8,174 bases of DNA from an uncultured Eubacteriaceae bacterium (GCA_947565475.1 CANOGI010000092.1:1-8174), one strand, 5' to 3'. Shown: positions 1 through 5,584, counted from the first letter of the stretch. The notes: generated by a model not told the origin, from the letters alone. Translations and numbers: made by a program.

Positions 1-295
1 ATACTCTCTTTCCTCCTACCGTATCGGCGTTTCCTCCGTCAGCCGGCAGGCTTTCAGGAAAATCAACTATATCACTTTTCCCGTGGGTATGACTCGCCTC
101 CGCTAAATCCGATACTCTCTTTCCTCCTACCGTATCGGCGTTTCCTCCGTCAGCCGGCAGGCTTTCAGGAAAATCAACTATATCACTTTTCCCGTGGGTA
201 TGACTCGCCTCCGCTAAATCCGATACTCTCTTTCCTCCTACCGTATCGGCGTTTCCTCCGTCAGCCGGCAGGCTTTCGGGAAAATCAACTATATC
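1..295 (-). repeat. In-frame 111-bp tandem repeats in the tail fibre gene
   Basis: Units at 1-111 and 112-222 are identical base for base. A third partial unit (223-295) differs by one synonymous base (a Pro codon) and then diverges. The period is 111 bp, exactly 37 codons, so gain or loss of a unit keeps the frame. Each unit encodes RVSDLAEASHTHGKSDI, then VDFPESLPADGGNADTVGGK. The array may continue beyond the left edge. Near-complete identity indicates recent duplication or ongoing homogenisation. Confidence 0.95.
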
Positions 296-763
296 CTCCG
301 CTGTATGTATGTGTCCCTCAAAAGCGATAGATTTAAAAAAACCTTGTTCCCATCTTGATTCCTCGTCATAGTATTTGTCGGTTTTAATATACAGCTTACC
401 GTCGGTATCTGTGTATATTCTTGTATAATTGTCAAAAACAACTGACTTATCAGGCTGTAAATCCGTTTCCTGCCCTGATTTTAAAGATATTCCCGTAACC
501 TGTAAGTCTCTTATGTAAAACAATCCTTCATAAACAGCTTCTGATAACTCGTCAATAGAATCGAATACTTCATAACTCGTAAAATCCGAGGCATACTTCC
601 CGCCCAAAGTATTGGCGTTTCCCCCGTTTTTGTTTTCAGCCTCTTCCTTAATTTTTTGGAGAGCCAAATCAATTTTATCTAAATTGTTATTTACAACATC
701 AATACTGTAATAATCATCCCTGCCGTCTTTTCTTAAATTGAAATTATCGGTAAAGGAAGCCAT
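1..763 (-). CDS. Tail fibre protein with 37-residue HTH-containing repeats (N-terminal part, runs off the left edge)
   Basis: This is the first 254 residues of a probable tail fibre, the trimeric host-recognition part attached to the baseplate. The ATG at 763 lies 6-8 nt behind an AGGAGG site and 12 bp after the XkdU-like stop. No stop codon occurs before the window edge. The N-terminus (MASFTDNFNLRKDGRDDYYS, then VVNNNLDKIDLAL) resembles the conserved heads of Firmicute phage fibres. Residues 48-60 hold a first NANTLGGKYASDF motif. Residues 62-150 I do not recognise. From about residue 151 come repeats combining HxH (H151/H153, H188/H190, H225/H227), DIVDFPESLPADGGN and ADTVGGK. In T4 gp37 and the P2-type spike, HxH motifs coordinate iron in trimers; a similar role here is inference. 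Position after gpI (XkdU) is the usual fibre position. Total length and C-terminal receptor domain are unknown. Confidence 0.85.
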   Translation of the reverse strand, partial: MASFTDNFNLRKDGRDDYYSIDVVNNNLDKIDLALQKIKEEAENKNGGNANTLGGKYASDFTSYEVFDSIDELSEAVYEGLFYIRDLQVTGISLKSGQETDLQPDKSVVFDNYTRIYTDTDGKLYIKTDKYYDEESRWEQGFFKSIAFEGHIHTAEDIVDFPESLPADGGNADTVGGKRVSDLAEASHTHGKSDIVDFPESLPADGGNADTVGGKRVSDLAEASHTHGKSDIVDFPESLPADGGNADTVGGKRV

Positions 764-775
764 AAAAAACACCTC

Positions 776-1303
776 CTAAAGAATTTTTGAGTAAATCTCC
801 CAATGAGTATATTGGCTTAAATAAGAATGTTTAAACTTCCCGACAATCTCATGAGTATTAAAAATAACAGTATCAGTTTTAATATTAGCGGGCACCATTC
901 TCTCAAGAAGCTCCCCGCATTGCCTCAAAACATCGTCGTCCTCGTTTAAAATCCTTAAAACAAGCCTATACTCGTCATATATTAAAAATAAAGAATAATT
1001 CTCTTTTCCGCATATCGCCGAAAGGCTTTCTTTAAGCCGAAAAACCGTATAAGGGAGCTTTTCGTTAAATTTTAAAATAATTTTCTTACGTCTTTTTTCC
1101 TCTGAGTCCTTATAACTCTCAATTCCTAAAGCTTTCTCAAAAACGCTTAAATACTCCTCGTCGCAGTAAAATATAAACTGCCCGTCCATAAGCTTTTTTA
1201 AAAAGTCCCCCGCGTTTGAAATCTCAATATCAAGAGCGGAGAAAAGAGCTGTAAACTCGTCTATATCCCTCAAAAAACAAGGTATATAATCAATAAGCGC
1301 CAA
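776..1303 (-). CDS. xkdU: XkdU-like baseplate wedge protein (DUF2313, P2 gpI-like)
   Basis: About 175 residues. The family (XkdU/YmfQ, comparable to P2 gpI) links the baseplate wedge to the tail fibre, and the gene sits, as expected, between baseplate J and the fibre. The N-terminal ALIDYIPCFLRDIDEFTALF fits the family's usual opening of a LLP-like motif followed by an acidic helix. The rest is weakly conserved, so the call leans on gene order. Start choice: the frame opens at ATG 1339, where ATGA overlaps the upstream stop, but no good ribosome binding site precedes it. AAGGAGGA at 1313-1320 points to TTG at 1303, about 10 nt downstream; the ATG at 1312 is too close to that site. If 1339 is used, the protein has 187 residues. 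Confidence 0.75.
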   Translation of the reverse strand: MALIDYIPCFLRDIDEFTALFSALDIEISNAGDFLKKLMDGQFIFYCDEEYLSVFEKALGIESYKDSEEKRRKKIILKFNEKLPYTVFRLKESLSAICGKENYSLFLIYDEYRLVLRILNEDDDVLRQCGELLERMVPANIKTDTVIFNTHEIVGKFKHSYLSQYTHWEIYSKIL

Positions 1304-1312
1304 AACAAACAT

Positions 1313-1320
1313 TCCTCCTT
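1313..1320 (-). promoter_or_regulatory. Ribosome binding site inside the long XkdU-like frame
   Basis: AAGGAGGA on the minus strand lies inside the 5' part of the longest XkdU-like reading frame. It favours TTG at 1303 over the overlapping ATG at 1339. Confidence 0.55.
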
Positions 1321-1335
1321 CGGAAATCAGATAAG

Positions 1336-2421
1336 TCATGCAGACCGTAAAATATCTCCATTAAAAGTAACTTCCCCAATAACTGGTATTTCATCCGAAC
1401 TAAGAATAAAACTTAAAAAATCGTCGCCATCCATAAGAGACACAGAAAAAATATTTTTAACTCCTGAAATATCAAAAATTTCCGTTCCTATTCTCATAGC
1501 GACAATCTCGATTCTCTCCCTATCTGCCCAGCCTTTTGAAAGCTCATAGAAATAGTCTTTTATTTTCTCATATACCTTTTCATGTATAAATTCTAAATCG
1601 GCGTCTGAATAAAGCTCGGCGGATAGGGAAACGTTAATACTCTTTTCCGTGACAGTGTCAACAAACACCCTGTGCCCGATAGGAGCGAATCCAACACCCT
1701 CTCCCTCTTCGCCATAAGGGTCGGCCATAAGCTTTACATCTTTTTTAAACTCGTCTGAGACAGGTGAATAACCTGATGATATAATAACAAGCCGCACGGT
1801 TCCCCCTCCAAAGAAAGCGGGAAAAACCTTGCATCCTCCTACCCCTGGTATAAGGTTGACTTTCTCCTCATAGTCTTTTTTGTTTCCGCCGAAAGCGAGG
1901 GCTGAAAAACTATCAAAATATCTTTTTCTAAAAACTTCCGTATCCTCTTCGTCCTCCCCCGTAACAATGACGTCAGTGATTTCCGCCGTCTCAAGACCAT
2001 CTATATTATCTAAGGGAAGTATTTTGCCAAAATGCCTATGCCCGTCTTTTCCCAAAGTCTCACATACCATTTTAAAAACCCCGTCAGAAATTTTCTCATA
2101 AACATAATAAGTAACTGAGTCTATATAAAACCTTGAGCCTATTGGAACGTCAATATTAAATACGCCTTTCATAACGGCGGCTGAGGCTTGTTTCGGAAAA
2201 ATCCCCCTTTCCGACGCCCGCCTTATTAAAAATTCCCTCTCGGCGGTATCGGCGAAAGTCTCTTTTAAAACATCGTCAAGACCTTTATAAATCTTTGCTA
2301 TTTCCATACAGCATGGGGCGATAGCGTCATAAATAACCGAACCTGTTCTTTTGTCCACGTTTCCCGAAACATTATTTAAAGCTCGTTTTAAAATATAATC
2401 AAAAGTCATATTCTCAAACAT
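1336..2421 (-). CDS. xkdT: Baseplate J-like wedge protein (XkdT-like)
   Basis: This 361-residue protein belongs to the baseplate J family (P2 gpJ, PBSX XkdT), which forms the baseplate wedge ring around the hub. Family hallmarks are clear: KRTGSVIYDAIAP at residues 24-36, the TFADT...ERGI segment at about 55-74 that precedes the first beta domain, an acidic stretch and VFRKRYFDSF at about 154-171, and FGGNKKDY followed by IPGVGGCKVFP at about 176-200. Length is about normal. Start ATG at 2421 shares one base with the XkdS-like stop (TAATG), with GGAGGTGA just upstream, so the two are probably translationally coupled. The 3' end overlaps the long form of the XkdU-like frame by 4 nt. XkdS, XkdT and XkdU form the usual wedge block. 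Confidence 0.95.
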   Translation of the reverse strand: MFENMTFDYILKRALNNVSGNVDKRTGSVIYDAIAPCCMEIAKIYKGLDDVLKETFADTAEREFLIRRASERGIFPKQASAAVMKGVFNIDVPIGSRFYIDSVTYYVYEKISDGVFKMVCETLGKDGHRHFGKILPLDNIDGLETAEITDVIVTGEDEEDTEVFRKRYFDSFSALAFGGNKKDYEEKVNLIPGVGGCKVFPAFFGGGTVRLVIISSGYSPVSDEFKKDVKLMADPYGEEGEGVGFAPIGHRVFVDTVTEKSINVSLSAELYSDADLEFIHEKVYEKIKDYFYELSKGWADRERIEIVAMRIGTEIFDISGVKNIFSVSLMDGDDFLSFILSSDEIPVIGEVTFNGDILRSA

Positions 2422-2828
2422 TATATATTCACCTCCAGAGTAAATTCCTCCTCGCCGAAAACTGATAAAACAAAAAATTTAACAGAAATAACACCTTTTT
2501 CTTTTACATCGGGAAAAGAAAAATCATATACTTTTTTTATTCTGTCGTCATATAAAAGAGCGTTCTCAATCCTTGTTGGAAGCTCGCTTCGAGCATAAGA
2601 AACGCTCTTTCCGAATAAATCGGAAAGAGCTATGCCAAACTCCGAGTCATAAATCTCAAAAACGCCCCTCTCCGTCATAAGTATTTTGTAAACAGCTTGT
2701 TTAACAGCGTTAATCCCGTCGATATATTCTTTTATTTTGTTTTGTTCATATTTAATACCATATGTAAATGAAACCCGGTCAAAATCAAAAATCCTCTCAT
2801 CAAAATCATCTACGCTTATAGGAATCAA
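2421..2828 (-). CDS. xkdS: XkdS-like baseplate protein (DUF2634, gp25/lysozyme-like wedge protein)
   Basis: This 135-residue protein matches the XkdS/DUF2634 family, related to T4 gp25 and P2 gpW, which joins the sheath to the baseplate wedge. The diagnostic region is TERGVFEIYDSEFGIALSDL followed by FGK (residues 52-74), matching the family pattern of a conserved TER, an aromatic or acidic stretch, a Gly and a closing DLFGK. N-terminal SFTYGIKYEQNKIKEYIDGI, then AVKQAVYKIL, is also typical. The start is TTG at 2828, preceded by GGAGAGTGA and a run of six T. The ATG a little upstream (2846) is out of frame and hits a stop at once. The gene lies 29 bp downstream of a complete intergenic repeat copy and overlaps the baseplate J start by one base. 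Confidence 0.92.
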   Translation of the reverse strand: MIPISVDDFDERIFDFDRVSFTYGIKYEQNKIKEYIDGINAVKQAVYKILMTERGVFEIYDSEFGIALSDLFGKSVSYARSELPTRIENALLYDDRIKKVYDFSFPDVKEKGVISVKFFVLSVFGEEEFTLEVNI

Positions 2829-2857
2829 AAAAAATCACTCTCCATGTTGTTTTATTT

Positions 2858-3020
2858 ATAGTCAAACAACTCAAAAAATAAACAAGCTCGGCGGCTAAAA
2901 ACAATTTTTGGCTTTGTTAGCGTCAGTAGGCATAGGCTTTAGCTATGCCCTTATTCCTCTGCCTCGCGAAAATAATTTTTACCTTGACTTCTTTTGCCCG
3001 TTTTCAAGTTGATTGACTAT
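2858..3020 (-). repeat. Palindromic intergenic repeat element, copy A (complete)
   Basis: A 163-bp element. On the plus strand it begins ATAGTCAAACAACTC and ends CAAGTTGATTGACTAT; these are terminal inverted repeats. TA flanks each end if the element is taken as TAGTC...GACTA. The interior has a hairpin GGCATAG/CTATGCC (2929-2935 with 2943-2949) and AT-rich subterminal arms that are partly complementary. It fills the gap between the XkdR-like stop (1 nt away) and the XkdS-like gene. No coding sequence is seen in it. It looks like a MITE or a structured RNA repeat; no transposase is present. Confidence 0.85.
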
Positions 3021-3021
3021 A

Positions 3022-3360
3022 TCACACGGCCCTGTCAATTATAAAATAAATCTGTCCGCCCTCGGCTTTCGCTAAAATAACTTTCTCTCCCTTTTTAAGA
3101 CGGTTATACACAGCGTATTTTTTTCTTTTCTTAAAATCCTCTTCATTTGAAATATCCTCCGGAAACATAGGATTAACAGTAACCTCAAAAATAAAGTCCG
3201 AAACATTTCTTGATAAAATCATATGTTCCTCTCTTAAAATAATTTTATCGGAAACTCTCACAGACAAAGGGCAGTCAGACTCGACAACTCCCAAAACAGT
3301 ATCGGAAAACGTCATCTCGCCTATCATGTCAAAACAAATCTTTTTTACGCAGTCAATCAA
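3022..3360 (-). CDS. xkdR: XkdR-like baseplate protein (DUF2577)
   Basis: This 112-residue protein fits the XkdR/DUF2577 family, a small baseplate protein always found between the XkdQ hub and the XkdS gp25-like gene. Supporting sequence: the central SVRVSDKIILREEHMILSRN (about 33-52), which matches the family's beta-rich middle, and the C-terminal KKGEKVILAKAEGGQIYFII, then DR (about 91-110), which matches the family's closing GE-V-L-GGQ-DR pattern. The molecular role is not known in detail. The start is TTG at 3360 behind a very strong GGGGGAGGAG and five T; no ATG start fits this ribosome site. The gene is closely bracketed by two complete copies of the palindromic element: copy A begins 1 nt past its stop and copy B lies 5 nt upstream of its ribosome site. 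Confidence 0.85.
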   Translation of the reverse strand: MIDCVKKICFDMIGEMTFSDTVLGVVESDCPLSVRVSDKIILREEHMILSRNVSDFIFEVTVNPMFPEDISNEEDFKKRKKYAVYNRLKKGEKVILAKAEGGQIYFIIDRAV

Positions 3361-3365
3361 AAAAA

Positions 3366-3375
3366 CTCCTCCCCC
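3366..3375 (-). promoter_or_regulatory. Strong ribosome binding site deciding the XkdR-like TTG start
   Basis: GGGGGAGGAG on the minus strand is followed by five T and TTG at 3360. The strength and spacing of this site are the reason for accepting the TTG start. Confidence 0.75.
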
Positions 3376-3380
3376 GTTAC

Positions 3381-3544
3381 ATAGTCAAATCACTTAAAAA
3401 CCCGAACAAGTTCGGTGGCTAAAAATCCTTTTTACTGTGTCATCGTCAGTCGGCGTAGGCTTCTGACTACGCTCTCCTTCCTCTTCCTTGCGAAAAGAAT
3501 TTTTATCTCGCCTCCTTTTGCTCCTTTTCAAGTGATTTGACTAT
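3381..3544 (-). repeat. Palindromic intergenic repeat element, copy B (complete)
   Basis: A 164-bp element with plus-strand ends ATAGTCAAATCACTT and AAGTGATTTGACTAT, a perfect 15-bp terminal inverted repeat. Subterminal TAAAAATCCTTTTT is mirrored by AAAAGAATTTTTA. There is a small hairpin CCGAAC/GTTCGG near the left end and a central hairpin GCGTAG/CTACGC (3453-3458 with 3467-3472), so the whole copy can fold as one long imperfect hairpin. Its left 93 bp match the copy at 8083-8174 with about eight substitutions and one indel. It lies upstream of the XkdR-like gene. Confidence 0.88.
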
Positions 3545-3559
3545 AATTGATATGATTAT

Positions 3560-3624
3560 ATAGCGAAAGAACTTAAAAAAAAGTAAAAAAACTTATTTTA
3601 CGGTTATTCAAATTCTTTCACTAT
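3560..3624. repeat. Short inverted-repeat unit with GAAAGAA arms
   Basis: ATAGCGAAAGAACT at 3560-3573 is mirrored at 3611-3624 (AATTCTTTCACTAT), with two mismatches in 14. The interior is A/T-rich and non-coding. Similar GAAAGA/TCTTTC arms occur at 4881-4904 and 8003-8037, so it may belong to a second small repeat family. Function unknown. Confidence 0.55.
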
Positions 3625-3638
3625 GGTCAATCAATTTG

Positions 3639-3725
3639 AGGAAACACCGCGTAATTCAAAAATAAAAATGATTTTCGCTCGCTCCCGCTAAAATTATTTT
3701 TATTTTGAATTATACTGTGTTTCCT
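3639..3725. repeat. Long near-perfect palindrome overlapping the XkdQ-like stop codon
   Basis: The left arm 3639-3675 (starting AGGAAACACCGCGTAATTC) pairs with the right arm 3690-3725 over about 36 bp with only a few mismatches and one indel; the loop is 14 nt (CGCTCGCTCCCGCT). The right arm includes two bases of the XkdQ-like TAG stop. In the transcript it would form a very stable hairpin directly after the stop codon. It is not followed by a T-run on the transcribed strand, so I do not call it an intrinsic terminator; roles in mRNA 3'-end protection or a mobile palindromic unit are possible. Confidence 0.8.
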
Positions 3726-4707
3726 ATGAGCTAAATTCCATTTCGATAATGTGCTCATTAAAAGAAAATCTGTGTACACATTTATCAATAGACCTAAAAC
3801 CGTTTATAATTTCCTCGCCTATATCCAAAGAGTCAATAAAAATGCTGTTGCCCGCTCTTATAAGTTCCTCGCCCTTTCCGAGTCCAATACATTTAAATGA
3901 AAACTTAGAGTACACTCTGTTCTTTTTTTTAAGAATACTCTCGGCACATTCTTTAAGCTGAAAATTATTATATTCCCCGCTCATTTTCTCAAAATACTGC
4001 AAAACCCCAAATTTATCCATTCCCTCTTCACTCTCCACAACGACAAGACTTTTTAAATCCTTTCTCTTGTCCTGCCATAAAAGTTTCACCCTGGAAAAAG
4101 TGTCTGAATCAATGTCCGTCTTGCCGTAAAAGTCAATAACGCTTTTATCTCTTACGGAAAGTTCCAAAGGTAATTTTAAATTAGCCTCGTTTTTAAAATA
4201 AAGTCTCCCCGCCTTGTCAAAAAGTATAAAATTTTTTCCCGTGTTTTTATAAGTAATGTCCACAGCGTTTAAAATAATATCAAAAAGCGACTTGTTTTCC
4301 TCTATTCTTGAGGCGATAACATAAACCGAGTTGTCTATCTGTCCGTATTTTAAATTAAAATTTTTCACAATATCCATAACAACGCCGGAGGCGGTTTTAA
4401 AAACATAACTGTAAGTATCCTTGCTTTTTAAATACCTCAGCTGGTCGTAAACATTTACTTTTATAAAATGGTCAGAATTTCTTTCTTTTGAAAAAACAAA
4501 ACCGGCGAAAATAATGTTTTCCCCCGCGAAAAACTTAACGTAATCGCCCTCAAAAAAAACAAATTTTCCTTCCGTATCTCTCATAACTGTAAATTCAAGA
4601 GAAGTCGCCCTGCCTTTTTTATAACTCGTAATAACGGCGTCCCCCACACAAAACTTGGTCAAATCAAAAGTACCCTTTTTTCCTCCCACGACAATTCGGT
4701 ATTCCAA
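3724..4707 (-). CDS. xkdQ: XkdQ-like baseplate hub protein (late control D / gp27-like)
   Basis: About 327 residues. XkdQ/YqbQ proteins are the Gram-positive counterparts of the tail hub (T4 gp27, P2 gpD) on which tube and baseplate assemble. Seen in the sequence (numbered from the chosen start): an N-terminal LEYRIVVGGKKGTFDLTKFC, an early beta domain with ATSLEFTVMRD, then FFEGDYVKFFAGENIIFAGF at about 45-64, a middle VNVYDQLRYLKSKDTYSYVF and KTASGVVMDIV section, and a C-terminal beta domain with GNSIFIDSLDIGE. These fit the hub fold and family order. Start: the frame opens at ATG 4737, but GGAGGAGA at 4712-4719 is 4 nt before TTG at 4707, giving a protein beginning LEYRIVVGG. I prefer the TTG, in keeping with other TTG starts in this operon. 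The upstream gap of over 300 bp is full of palindromes; downstream a hairpin begins at the stop codon. Confidence 0.88.
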   Translation of the reverse strand: MEYRIVVGGKKGTFDLTKFCVGDAVITSYKKGRATSLEFTVMRDTEGKFVFFEGDYVKFFAGENIIFAGFVFSKERNSDHFIKVNVYDQLRYLKSKDTYSYVFKTASGVVMDIVKNFNLKYGQIDNSVYVIASRIEENKSLFDIILNAVDITYKNTGKNFILFDKAGRLYFKNEANLKLPLELSVRDKSVIDFYGKTDIDSDTFSRVKLLWQDKRKDLKSLVVVESEEGMDKFGVLQYFEKMSGEYNNFQLKECAESILKKKNRVYSKFSFKCIGLGKGEELIRAGNSIFIDSLDIGEEIINGFRSIDKCVHRFSFNEHIIEMEFSS

Positions 4708-4711
4708 AAAA

Positions 4712-4719
4712 TCTCCTCC
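4712..4719 (-). promoter_or_regulatory. Ribosome binding site deciding the XkdQ-like TTG start
   Basis: GGAGGAGA on the minus strand followed by TTTT and TTG at 4707. It lies inside the longer ATG-initiated frame (4737), which has no good ribosome site of its own. Confidence 0.7.
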
Positions 4720-4754
4720 AATGCCCGTAAAACACATTATATAATTATATATTT

Positions 4755-4793
4755 ATAGTCAAGACTACTCGAATTTTTCTATAATAAAAATTC
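4755..4793. repeat. Possible divergent end of the palindromic element plus a small hairpin
   Basis: ATAGTCAAGACTACTCGAA at 4755-4773 resembles the left end of copy A (ATAGTCAAACAACTC) but soon diverges. It runs into an 8-bp stem GAATTTTT/AAAAATTC (4771-4778 with 4786-4793, loop 7 nt). This may be a decayed element end; the match is short. Confidence 0.4.
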
Positions 4794-4796
4794 TCC

Positions 4797-4951
4797 TAAC
4801 CGACGGCGAAAATATTCGCCTTTGTATTCAGTTAAAACTTTCACTCACACTTAATACAAGGTGAAAAAATAAAATTTATCTGAAAGAAAATAAAAACTCT
4901 TTCAAATTTTATTTTTTCTAATAAGCTTCAAAAACGTAACGCCGTAGGTTA
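4797..4951. repeat. Inverted-repeat-bounded non-coding segment with nested hairpins
   Basis: TAACCGACGGCG at 4797-4808 is mirrored by CGCCGTAGGTTA at 4940-4951 (11 of 12). Inside are a GGCGAA/TTCGCC hairpin at 4805-4820 with a 4-nt loop and a larger hairpin at 4864-4917: AAAAAATAAAATTT pairs with AAATTTTATTTTTT, and TGAAAGA with TCTTTCA inside it. No gene is seen. It is part of the 4738-5084 gap between the XkdP-like and XkdQ-like genes and resembles neither complete copy A nor copy B, so it may be a different repeat. Confidence 0.6.
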
Positions 4952-4980
4952 AATCACGCAAGGCGGGCTTTGCTCGTTTT

Positions 4981-5037
4981 AGAACAGGAACTTTTTTTCG
5001 CGCCGGTTTTTGGCGCGGAAAAAACACAGCCGGTTCT
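4981..5037. repeat. GC-rich hairpin with T-run before and A-run after
   Basis: TTTTTTTCGCGCC at 4992-5004 faces GGCGCGGAAAAAA at 5012-5024, with outer AGAAC (4981-4985) and GTTCT (5033-5037). On either strand the T-run is on the 5' side of the stem, the reverse of an intrinsic terminator. It completes the palindrome-rich, apparently non-coding gap between the XkdQ-like and XkdP-like genes. Confidence 0.6.
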
Positions 5038-5084
5038 TTCCTCCATCGGTTAAAATAAAAAAATTTATTGCCTATAACCTCTGA

Positions 5085-5519
5085 TTACCCCAAAATCTCT
5101 TTTAATTTGAGAGTAATCCAAAAATCCCCCTCTTCACCGGCGTTTTCCATAACCTCATATTCCTCAAAGGAAACGAGAATGTTTCCGGCGAAAATAACCC
5201 CGCCTTTTTGCTGTTTCCTTGTTATGGTGAGTCTCACGGGTTTTTTGTTGTCAATAAACTCTCTGAATTTGGCCAGATAAAAAATAGGCTCGTTAAACTC
5301 ACCCTCCGGCATCTCCGTCAGAACATTGTTTTTAGGGAGTAAAAATTTTAAAGTCAAATCCCTTAATCCCAGACCTTTCAAAATATTTACCTCTCCCCCG
5401 CTGAAAAGCCGTATAAGTTTATTGAGGCTTTTTTCCTCAGTTTTCATATACTCTGGGGCAAGGGGTAAAACGACCTCGCTGCCCGCCTCGCCGTCATAAT
5501 GAAAAATAAACTCATACAT
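5085..5519 (-). CDS. xkdP: Short XkdP-like tail protein lacking a LysM domain
   Basis: 144 residues. XkdP/YqbP-type proteins lie between tape measure and hub and belong to the tail tip; the usual B. subtilis form is longer (over 200 residues) and ends with a LysM domain. Here the N-terminal domain is clear: an early FIFHYDGEAGSEVVLPLAPE (about 4-23), then LIRLFSGGEVNILKGLGLRD (about 35-54), LKFLLPKNN, YLAKFREFIDNKKPVRLTIT (about 81-100), and a closing DFWITLKLKEILG, the point where the first domain ends in longer homologues. The stop follows at once, and the gap downstream contains palindromes rather than a LysM sequence. The start is ATG 5519 with AAGGGGGA. Upstream, where a tape measure gene is expected, there is only a repeat fragment. 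Either a natural short form or a truncation. Confidence 0.78.
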   Translation of the reverse strand: MYEFIFHYDGEAGSEVVLPLAPEYMKTEEKSLNKLIRLFSGGEVNILKGLGLRDLTLKFLLPKNNVLTEMPEGEFNEPIFYLAKFREFIDNKKPVRLTITRKQQKGGVIFAGNILVSFEEYEVMENAGEEGDFWITLKLKEILG

Positions 5520-5535
5520 AAAAATCCCCCTTCAC

Positions 5536-5580
5536 TTATAATCCTGCCTCGTTTTGTTTATTTTCAAGCAGTTTGACTAT
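5536..5580 (-). repeat. Palindromic element, truncated fragment (right end only)
   Basis: Read on the minus strand, ATAGTCAAACTGCTTGAAAA followed by CAAAACGAGGCAGGATTA aligns without gaps to the first 45 or so bases of copies A and B on that strand (copy B: ATAGTCAAATCACTTGAAAA, then CAAAAGGAGGCGAGATAA). TA flanks the end. The other half is missing and the XkdP-like ribosome site begins where the element would continue. Orientation is the same as copies A, B and C. It occupies most of the 65-bp gap where the tape measure gene would be expected. Confidence 0.65.
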
Positions 5581-5584
5581 AACC

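Noticed and set aside
1..295. CRISPR-like direct repeats
   Set aside because: The 111-bp units are contiguous, lack spacers and are translated in frame as part of the fibre.
4992..5024. Intrinsic terminator between the XkdP- and XkdQ-like genes
   Set aside because: The GC-rich stem is good, but on both strands the T-run precedes the stem and the A-run follows it, the wrong way round for termination.
4864..5052. Small minus-strand frames (for example an ATG at about 5046 with 30 or so codons, and a GTG frame of about 41 codons)
   Set aside because: They run through the palindromes, have no recognisable protein character, and one lacks a ribosome site; most likely chance frames in repeat DNA.
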